DNA from: Ciona intestinalis
Taxonomy: Eukaryota; Chordata; Ascidiacea; Phlebobranchia; Cionidae
DNA length: 64,000 bases
Assembly (NCBI RefSeq): GCF_000224145.3
Contig: NC_020177.2
Coordinates: forward strand, 2,621,649 to 2,685,648
Direction: 5' to 3'
Shown: in pieces, positions 51,440 to 64,000 of the stretch
How positions within the stretch are numbered: the first letter of the stretch is position 1
Layout of the letters: each line of letters opens with the position of its first letter
Position numbers and translations under genes: made by a program
The notes under the pieces: model-generated
Databases searched by the model: none
What the model saw: the letters and a program-made list of their open reading frames with translations, nothing else
What the model was told of the DNA's origin: nothing

Positions 51440-51690
51440 ACAATTCAGGTCAACTTATTAACAATTGTAACAAACCAAAACTCGTCCAAAAAGTAAAGCA
51501 GCTAACACAGAAACGTTCGTTTAGAAAGAGCAAATAAACGCACGAGTTTTTCGAAAATACGTAAAGATTTAAAAGGGTTTTTACGAGTCAGGTAATTTAT
51601 TAACAATTGCAACACACAACAACTCGTCCAAAAAGTAAAGCGCCAGCAGTTAACACAGAAACGCTCGTTTAAAGACATCAAATATATATA
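51440..51690. repeat. Direct duplication at the SUPT6H 5' end
   Basis: 51445-51530 and 51587-51675 share TATTAACAATTG, CTCGTCCAAAAAGTAAAG, TAACACAGAAACG and TCGTTTA in the same order, offset about 142 bp. The near copy begins just upstream of the SUPT6H ATG (51435), so the duplication covers the 5' UTR/promoter. Confidence 0.85.
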
Positions 51691-53269
51691 CACGCGGCGC
51701 GGGTTTGGCGGCCATACGTAAAAATACATCGCATAGCGAAACACTATTAACATTCCGACAAACTTTTTGGCCTGGTAATACAGTACGTAATAACCCCTAA
51801 CCCCTAACCTACCCTTTTATACTTATGTAACCTGTTTACTTCAAAATTTTGACAGAGAAGTTTTAATTTGTGCGATGTCTATGTTTTTAAATTTCATATT
51901 TCTATACGCGAAAAAACATAAAAATCTTGGAAACCTTTGGAAATCGGAAATGTAAATCAAGAAAAAAGTCCAAAACGACCAATTTAATATAACGATTTAT
52001 TTCACACTTATAACACAACTTAAGTATTAACATTTTCTGCAAATTATTTTATCCTCGAATGGCGAGAAAACGACACGACGTTCGCTATAGTTTTGTACAG
52101 TATTGTGGGGTAACATGGAACACCTTTAGCACATAATATTCAAATATCCTGAATCAACAATATATGACGTAACAAACTAAGTTCAACCTGATTCACGATT
52201 TTCAAGCCGAAGTTTATTGTTTCTATTCTATATGGGTGAGGTGTTACATGACGAACCCACGACCCGTCGTGCGCCACCGGTTTACATTTAATTCAATCGT
52301 CCCGAGTTGCTCCTCCTTCTTTTTCCAATGAGGGATATTTTAGCTCGTCAACTCTAAGTAAGATCTGCGGTGCGACTGTTGTAACTCCAACAATTCGTGA
52401 ATAAAATAATTCCTTTAACTTTTTTCTTTTTAATGAAACTACGTGATGTCTAGCTTAGACTTAATAGTTTCCTTTTCTGTCTGACTACATTGATTGATGT
52501 TCTGACTAACTGCAGTTCAAAGGCAGTCGGCATTTCTTCTGCATTGCTGGCCTACTGACTATACCAAAGAGATTAAAACCATCTCTTTGGACTTTTGATC
52601 TCTTTTGACTATATACCATGGGCGAGTCACTCAAGTTTTCACTTAGTATGGTGGTAAATAATGATTTTTGCACGCCTTTAAATCATATTTGTTTCCATTT
52701 TTGAGCAAACATTACATTTTGTTAACTGCAGCAGAGAATATACAAAATCTGTTGTTTTTTCGGTACAGCTGGCAATTCGGACAACTCATCAGTGATTGAA
52801 GATAGTGGGGATTCGTTAAAATGTACTGTTTATACAAAAGCTAGCACGAAGATTCATTCATCTTAACCGAAACATGTGGTATTGTAGCGATTAAAAAGGC
52901 GGCAAGTCTGCGCGTTTCTTCTGGGCATAAGGGCGTCCAAACTAGATACATTTAAACAAGAGAGCAGACCACTCATGAATGGGTACGAAATATAAAAAAA
53001 AAATTTAACAAAGGCATAGTACGGCTGGTTATTGGTTTGAATTATTAACACAAAGTGTTACAAAGCAAACTCAAACCTCGTCATCGATTAAAAATACTCG
53101 TTTCATAAAATTCGTTAACGTTACTTCCGTAGTGATTCTAATCACGTGTAATAAACATTCCAGCATCACATGTTTTTTAATCAAATTATTTTATAGGTGT
53201 AATTTTATTAAAGCTCTGCACTCTTTAAATTGATGTAACACATTTTATAACTGTTAATTATAAATCAAC
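51691..53269. other. Intergenic region upstream of SUPT6H, downstream of cathepsin
   Basis: No coding exon is supported. One diverged MITE end lies at about 52098-52155 (ATTGTGGGGTAACATGGAAC). Otherwise AT-rich unique sequence. Confidence 0.5.
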
Positions 53270-53367
53270 TTTATTATTGCACTTAAAAATTTAGCGATCA
53301 TTTAAAAATTGAAAACACCATTTGGTAAAATTATTACACACAATTCTAAACATTTAAAACATTAGTT

Positions 53368-57781
<4,414 letters not shown>

Positions 57782-59100
57782 ATTTAATCGGTATTCCAAA
57801 ACTTTCAAATAATGCCTGGAAAATTAAACATTTTAAAACTTGGTTTATGTAATGAGACTTCTAGAATAAATCAACAGTATATTACAATAAAACTTGACTT
57901 TTTTTTAAATTTGACTCTTTGGTTACAGTAATGGTAAGAAAAAAAAAGGGGGGCGGGAGAAATAGCGATAAAACAACAGAATTTTTACTTTATGAAATAA
58001 AAAGTAACAAATATATTTTGAACAAGAAAATTCAATTATGTATGTTCTCCGTTTAAACAAAAATTGCAAGAAAAGATTTAGAATGTGCATGACAGCAACA
58101 GTTATACATAGTTAATCTCATTTCTCAATTTTACCTCAACTTCTGTCTTGTCCATTTGTACTGGCGCTGCTTCTCTTTATATAACAGTTACCGGACAATA
58201 GAGCTCTTGCATGATGGTACTGCAACACTCTTGACAATTTAATAGTTGGTCATTAAACATAGGAATAGATACAGGCAAGCAAAAGTAAACATTGGTGCAA
58301 ATTTTACAGCCACATCATGGGATTCAGTTTTACGACTGTTGTTTGAGTACAATACGTGCAGTGGCTTTTTTAACAGCATGCAGTTTTTAATTCTAAAACT
58401 ATAAACACCTAATGTTTGCTTTTGCACATGTGATGGATAAATAAAGTTACCTTTTAAAAAAATAATCTTTTATCAGTCTGCTTTGCAGTTTTATATTGGA
58501 CAAAAAATAAAATATTTGTATCCTTTTGTTGCTACAGTTTTGCATAAATGTAAGTATAATGCAAATTTTCAATATGTGACTTAGTGCAACTATAAAGTTT
58601 TACAATTGAAAATTATTTTTAAATTTAATTTTAGCCTTTTGCCTCGACTGAGTCGATCTGTCCTGCTATCCTACCTAATACATCATTTCTCAAGGTTTTT
58701 TTTGATCAAGCAGGACAGAGGCCCTTCCTTGAGATCAATATTAGGATTAAAGGACAAAAACAGTTTTTTAATCTGCCTTCAGTTTCCGACCGAATGCTCT
58801 ATTGCACACAAATATTATAGAATGCTTCCTAGTTTGACTTGGGCAAGAGGGTTTTTTGCCTGTCAGTATTTCGAAACAATGCATTATTTCTTTTGTTTAT
58901 GGAAATATACGAAAATAGAAGATGGCATCCCAAAGCATTCGTATCTGCCCAATTTGTGTACATACCCTGTTTGTGTACATTAGGTTGAACCACCAGGAAA
59001 ACATTTCATGCACCGCATCACCTGAGTGAAACATATTTCCCGCAATCAAAGGGTAAATTTAATCTATTCTGTTTCACCAGTAATGGTAAATTTTCATCCT
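57782..59100. other. Region between cathepsin and the transposon-like element
   Basis: Apart from the possible cathepsin 5' UTR exon (about 58136-58164), no gene is supported. A 125-residue frame at 58606-58983 lacks any recognisable domain and starts at an ATG in AT-rich DNA; it may be a decayed part of the element that follows. Confidence 0.4.
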
Positions 59101-59102
59101 GG

Positions 59103-59252
59103 CTAAGAACTTTCAAGTGCTGGCCTTTATCATCACACTCAACAGGTCGTGCATGGTGGGCATTGATAATCTAGCGGCAGAATATCTAGAATGCTCGAAA
59201 TGTGAGAAAAAAATTTCAGTTGAAGCCGAGCAATTGTAGATCAGCCAGATGT
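59103..59252 (+). pseudogene. Partial copy of the DUF6729-type element
   Basis: Matches 60889-61040 over about 150 bp: CAAGTGCTGGC, ATCATCACACTC, GCGGCAGAATATCTAGAATG, CTCGAAATG and CATTGTAGATCAG-like (AATTGTAGATCAG). Frameshifts and substitutions remove coding capacity. Confidence 0.8.
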
Positions 59253-59556
59253 GGTCAAAGAAAAAAATCTTCTATTTTAATGACTTACATTTACTTAGAT
59301 ATACAATTTACAAATCATGATTTACGATTTATGAAAGATATGGCTTGTCCGATTTTTCCTCGTCTTCCGTCTGGGGAACTTCGTCTGATGTGTACTCCTG
59401 CTGCGAAGAGGATTGGGAACGAGAAAAAAAAGGGAATCTACCAAAAGAATGTCTCTCTCCTGCTCAGGTTAACTAATATGGATTTGTGAAGATTTTACTA
59501 TATTATAAAACCGGTCATAGAAATATAAACGTTAGGTAAGATCACATGCCATACAG

Positions 59557-60139
59557 GCTGTTAAGCAGAGGAGTGGCAACCCTGATGACAAGCTCAAAGT
59601 AATTGTGCATCTGATCCAATTGGGAAAGTACAAAGGCCAGTCATTCAAGAGGATGCTGGAGAACGACCTGGGTTATACGGTTTGGTTGATGTCGAATATT
59701 CGTAATGAGGTTTTTTCAAAATCAATGTTAAGCCAGAATAAGGCTGCTTTTAATTGTTATGTAGATTCGTTCGATGAAGTACGAGCCTGTGTCCAGAAGC
59801 GTGTGAAGAGAGAAGCTGGGAAGAACCAACAGTCTAATTCGAAGAAGATGCAGGAGAAGAAAGAACCTGAGAAGAAACAACCGTCCACTTCGAAGAAGAC
59901 GCAAGATAAACCCTCAGGCTCAAAGCCTAAAACTGTATCGATGTATCCTTTGGCTAGTTTATTGTCTGGGAGTGTGTCTGACTCTAGGTTAACATCAAAA
60001 TTGAAATCTTTAAAGAATCCTGTTTCTTTCAGCCCCTACGTTCCAAAACGAAGAAGAATTGAACCTGGTTTCTCATCCGACTCTGCTGATGATGCTGAAA
60101 TGTGGGACATAGTGGATAAATTTGAAAATGAGTACAAGG
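59557..60139 (+). CDS. N-terminal exon of a transposon-like protein (GKYKGQSF domain)
   Basis: After an acceptor at 59556 (CATGCCATACAG) an open frame runs to a donor at 60139/60140. It contains VIVHLIQLGKYKGQSFKRML, then NDLGYTVWLM, then a Lys/Ser/Thr-rich linker (KKMQEKKEPEKKQPSTSKK) and an acidic end (SDSADDAEMWDIVDKFENEY). The 'GKYKGQSF...L.ND.GY' pattern resembles, from memory, the N-terminus of the repeated DUF6729 proteins of fish and invertebrates, whose other parts follow downstream. No ATG is present in the frame near its start, so the true first exon is upstream or lost. Confidence 0.6.
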
Positions 60140-60729
60140 GTAACTACATTTTCTGCTACATATGCTATTCGACTAAGTTGGGACAATGAAGCTATCAGGG
60201 ATATTGTTAAGACAGTTCCCAACTCGAACAGATGCCCTTTTGCAGCATTTTAATAAGTCACTTATCATAACTATTTCTTTAGAAAAACGGACAGGACCAT
60301 CAACTTCAGGGGTAAGTATCTCAGCGAGAACCATTGCTACACCAAGTACCAGCAGGGGATTCTCACCGAGCCAAAGCATTCGATTCCCACCGAACACGAG
60401 CATAGGATTCGCACCACAACTGAAGATAGCACCGAGGGCGGCACCAAGGACAGCACTGATGCAGCAGACAACTACTTCCACACGTCACGAATCAACGCTT
60501 ATTCCACCAACCGCAGGTACACTTTGATTTCTACCTAATTTACATTTTCTTACTATAGTGGTTTGTTTACATTTGCTAACTATTATTCTTTTCTAGCAAT
60601 GCCTTTGCGTGGAAGACATCACTTCCCACAGCAGACCAATCATGGATAGCTCAGGCACTATTCAAACGCAACATAAAAACCAGGAAACCAGAACTCGACT
60701 TATGAAAGGGTTTATCTTTTCTTTTTATT

Positions 60730-61922
60730 TTGAACAGAATTGATAAACTGTGGTGGGATCCTCCCCAGCCATCACTACAATGCGCACAACCGCCAAATCC
60801 TGGAAGATATTTCACGCATAGATTACTGCTGTGGATGCCAAGAAAACTCTGGAGAGCAATATTTATTTGTCCTCAACCAGGCTACTCTAAAGAACCTACA
60901 AGTGCTGGCTTATATCATCACACTCGACAGGTGTTGGACACTGATGACATTTATAATTTAGCGGCAGAATATCTAGAATGCTCGAAATGCAAGAAAAAAT
61001 TCATCAGTTGGAGTCGAGCCATTGTAGATCAGTGGGCCACAGGACACAATTTACACCACTCCTGTCGTACCAGCTTGCCTGTGATGTTAGAGTGATTAGA
61101 AATCTTCGTCAACGAGGTTTGGGTAACAGCTCCACTCAGCTTCAAAAACAGTTGACGGAACAGCACAGCGAGCGATGGTTATTCCGGACCGTTCAATATA
61201 TGACTGACTGCCAGCACTTCATGAAGGCCCACGAAGGAGGTTTGATCTTGCCGTCCACGTTCGGAGAACCACCTAGCTTCAAACCAATTCCCACATACAA
61301 ATGGATTCTGACGATGTACGTGTTAGACGTCTTGCCCCGCATCAATGAGATTAAATTTAAAATCGCGTCAATCTTTGGTAAAGTTTTAAAAATGGATTCC
61401 ACAAAAAAAGTCACGAAAAAACTGGCGGGAGAAGCTAAAGGAACATTGTCATGGGTCACCAACGTGGGCAACGAATACGGCCAAGTCCTCATGTCGGTAC
61501 TAACGGAAGGAGGTAGTTTAAACAACATGGCCGACAGATTGGAAAGATACTCCAATGCCAATGTCCCCCCGCCAGACCTTATATATGTTGACAGAGGACG
61601 TTGTTGTTCAAGTCGCCCTAACCTAAACAAACTATTTCACAAGTGGGAAACAACAACTGTCCGTCTGGACATCTGCCATTTTATTCGAAGAATTGCTGTA
61701 GGCTGTACAACCGAGTCCCACCCTCTTTATGGTATTTTTCAGGGCCGGTTGTCCAAATACATATTCGAATGGAGTAATGAGGACTTAGACCAATTATTTC
61801 GAGCTAAATTGTCGGAACTGGTCAGCAGAGGTTTTCCAAATTCTTCCTCTGCTGATGCACTTGGCCGAATTACCAAAAAGGAACTTGCGAAACACTGCCG
61901 CCCCAAAACAAGACCCAAATAG
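60730..61922 (+). pseudogene. DUF6729-type transposon protein, frameshifted
   Basis: Frame 1 encodes RLLLWMPRKLWRAIFICPQP, AGLYHHTRQVLDTDDIYNLA, AEYLECSKCKKKFISWSRAI (zinc-binding-like cysteines). At about 61030-61055 the reading frame must shift to continue in the frame ending at 61922: LLSYQLACDVRVIRNLRQRG, SSTQLQKQLTEQHSERW, KMDSTKKVTKKLAGEAKG, LIYVDRGRCC, VRLDICHFIRRIAVGCTTES, ITKKELAKHCR. The spaced aspartates (MDSTKK, YVDR, RLDICHF) suggest a DDE/RNase-H-like core, which is inference. The order of motifs matches multicopy fish and coral proteins I recall with DUF6729. The stop at 61922 falls before the family's C-terminus, remnants of which follow, so this copy is dead. Confidence 0.72.
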
Positions 61923-62930
61923 CAAATAAAACAACTGATAGGCCAACTGATTGAAACATTTTCTGGGGAGCAGTGACGTGATACACTAGGGGTACCACTT
62001 TTAGATGCGGAACTTTCAAACCTATCTGTTGGGAGGGAATATTGAGATGGAACTCTGACCGCGCTACTGCTGCTATATCCTCTCCTAAAACAATCTCTAG
62101 CTACAACGCAATGGTGCTCCACACTGCTAACAAGCTGAAAAAGTCCGTACTTAAATGAGAAATGCCACACGGTGTCATACACCTGGGACAATATACAGGT
62201 AAAGCAGCTTTGGTTCTTCTAGACCTAAGACTAACTAACCAACCTATTATTAACCCCGGTTTGTTGGTTTTTACCACCATGTGAACTTATCGGTGTGGAA
62301 CACTTATTCAGCCAAACTGGGGCAGTGTTGAACACCCTCAGTGATCCTGATGAGCCTCCAGACACGTTGCTGCTGTTCGATGACGATATCAATTCAAAAG
62401 ATAGCTTCCAAGAACAAGAAAAGATGATATCGCTGAAGCTACATTGGACGGTTTGCTTCCAGATACAAACAGTCTTGCTTCTGGTATGTTATTAAGATCA
62501 TGCTTTATGCATCATAATTAATAACTCAATATTGTCTGCAGGTGGGTGAGTTCCTAGACCTGGACCTACAAAACGTGCGAGTGGACCCAAAAACACATGG
62601 CCACCACCAGGATCCATGTCGTATTCAGCCTTACCCAGTAAAGAAGAAATTATTGATGTTACATTAATTATTTAGTTACATAGTTTTCTTAATGGGTTAA
62701 TGAATTATTTGCAGATGTTATCTGGATGGCTTCACCAACCCTTCTCAAGGCCCGACTGCAACCGATATGTAGAATCCATCATCTCCAAACTGTGCAACAT
62801 ACACACTGGTCCAAAACTTCTGAAACTATACATGATGGACATTGATCAATTGATCATCATCTCATACAAACACATATGTGACTGCGTGATGAACAACTGT
62901 CAGGTCATGACAATTTTAGCTGGAAATTAC
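61923..62930 (+). pseudogene. C-terminal remnants of the DUF6729-type element
   Basis: Scattered in-family blocks remain: GVPLLDAELSNLSVGREY near 62000-62045, LIGVEHLFSQTGAVLNTL at about 62285-62340 followed by an acidic tail, and FSRPDCNRYVESIISKLCNI at about 62735-62800. Stops and frameshifts lie between them. An intron-like GT-AG segment (62484-62540) is also present. Confidence 0.6.
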
Positions 62931-63069
62931 TGGCAAAACTTTAATGCAGTTTTACATTATTTTATACAACCAAATTCCTGCAAATTAACAATTTATTATG
63001 ATTTTTTTATTATGAAGGTAAACAATACAAGTTACTACCCCCCAGATTNGGAAAGTTTTATTTTGAGCG

Positions 63070-63119
63070 NNNNNNNNNNNNNNNNNNNNNNNNNNNNNNN
63101 NNNNNNNNNNNNNNNNNNN
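63070..63119. other. Assembly gap (50 N)
   Basis: Fixed-length N run just after the element's C-terminal remnant; the sequence to its right is different in character. Confidence 1.
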
Positions 63120-63204
63120 TGTTACGTTATGTAACATTCAAAATCCAAAAACATTTCATATAAATCCGACAATTTATATACCAGGGGCACAGGCTGCTCG
63201 CAAA

Positions 63205-63483
63205 TTAGACTGAGATTAGCATTTCGTCGGTTTCTACAACAAATTCACAACGATTGCTTCGCTTACTAAGTGTTGAAAGTATGCTATCGCATGCGTCTTC
63301 CTTTATTTCCCAAGCCGACGCAGAGCGTAAAATGGGACGCTCATACACAATGTTATTTTCGTCACAAAAGTAAATAATTTTTTTTGTTTTCGTAACACAG
63401 GTTTTGTCAATGGTTACGCCGTTACAGTAAAGAATTTTTAAGTTCTCGAATAACTGCTCGTCCGTGTTACGATAAAAATAAAT
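63205..63483 (-). CDS. Unrecognised open frame without ATG start
   Basis: A stop-to-stop frame of 92 codons ending at TAA (63207-63205). It reads ENLKILYCNGVTIDKTCVTK and later ERPILRSASAWEIKEDAC and CEFVVETDEMLISV, with balanced protein-like composition and fair codon variety. No ATG lies near its start, so it would be a downstream exon or a transposon fragment. I do not recognise it. Confidence 0.35.
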   Translation of the reverse strand: MYFYRNTDEQLFENLKILYCNGVTIDKTCVTKTKKIIYFCDENNIVYERPILRSASAWEIKEDACDSILSTLSKRSNRCEFVVETDEMLISV

Positions 63484-63699
63484 TTATCTAATCCACGCTC
63501 GTCCGTCACCGTTGTGCTTTTCTCCCAACGATTTACCTTTCCTGTAGTTTTGGTTCGTAAATACGCGCGTTATTAGGAGACTAATGTTTCCCACAACGCT
63601 TTATTGCCACATTAAAGACTTTGTTGATACTTGTGTGTGACACGGTGCCATGATAAAGTATTTTCCTTTATGTCGTTTTTACCGACCGCCCGTCGCCGT

Positions 63700-63812
63700 A
63701 GGTTCGAATGACGTCATAAACGATTCGGTTGATTCGGCCGAATTGATTCGGCACAAATGGCCGAATATTCGGTTTCGGCCGAATCGTTTTTTTAGCGATT
63801 CGGTACATCACT
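63700..63812. repeat. GATTCGGCCGAAT inverted-repeat cluster
   Basis: Repeated palindromic blocks (GATTCGGCCGAAT, GGCCGAATATTCGGTTTCGGCCGAA, GCGATTCGG) between 63720 and 63805, ending GTACATCAC. It looks like the folded terminus of a DNA element inserted next to the duplicated segment. A loosely similar GTTAACCG-rich stretch is at 2575-2660. Confidence 0.6.
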
Positions 63813-64000
63813 ACATTGGACGGTTTGCTTCCAGATACAAACAGTCTTGCTTCTGGTATGTTATTAAGATCATGCTTTATGCATCATAATTAATAACTCA
63901 ATATTGTCTGCAGGTGGGTGAGTTCCTAGACCTGGACCTACAAAACGTGCGAGTGGACCCAAAAACACATGGCCACCACCAGGATCCATGTCGTATTCAG
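63813..64000 (+). repeat. Direct duplicate of 62441-62628
   Basis: Starting at ACATTGGACGGTTTGCTTCC the 188 bases to the window end appear identical to 62441-62628, including the intron-like segment of the element. Offset 1,372 bp. The duplicate continues past the window edge. Confidence 0.92.

Noticed and set aside
58606..58983. 125-codon plus-strand frame
   Set aside because: No domain, no splice support, AT-rich composition; kept only as a note in the intergenic description.

Overview
The window is animal nuclear DNA from a tunicate, most likely a Ciona species. It is AT-rich, its genes are compact and intron-rich with conventional GT-AG junctions, and it is dense in short MITE- and SINE-like repeats and intronic minisatellites. 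All species and family calls rest on reading the sequence and on remembered family features. No database search was run.

Layout. (1) 642-8258, minus: PARG, poly(ADP-ribose) glycohydrolase; its C-terminal exons lie before base 1. (2) 9291-13703, plus: POMK, protein O-mannose kinase, head-to-head with PARG. (3) 13888-15461, plus: a small secreted collagen/C-type-lectin (collectin-like) gene, followed by a decayed copy of the POMK 3' end. (4) 16560-19804, plus: a two-exon gene for a helical protein of about 969 residues that I do not recognise. (5) 20219-22837, minus: ADAT1, tRNA adenosine deaminase, convergent with (4). (6) 23245-24365, plus: a 54-residue membrane microprotein and a 262-residue membrane protein, arranged like a tunicate operon. 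(7) 25055-29344, plus: AIFM3, a Rieske/FAD oxidoreductase. (8) 30041-51435, minus: SUPT6H (Spt6), 33 exons read here; one or more exons are hidden in an 827-base assembly gap, and the introns are packed with tandem arrays. (9) 53368-57781, minus: a complete cathepsin L-like protease. (10) about 59.1-63 kb and the right edge: a decayed transposon-like element with a DUF6729-type zinc-binding region, with partial duplicates and two 50-N assembly gaps in the window.

The genes do not form one pathway. PARG, SUPT6H and ADAT1 are nuclear or RNA-level housekeeping functions. POMK and cathepsin work in the secretory and lysosomal systems, AIFM3 is probably mitochondrial, and the lectin is probably an innate-immunity protein. 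The distinctive content lies in architecture and repeats: an operon-like junction, two possible AIFM3 starts, a copied exon fragment inside a SUPT6H intron, hAT-type MITEs with intact 8-bp target duplications, nested MITEs, and minisatellites that appear to have grown from a SINE.
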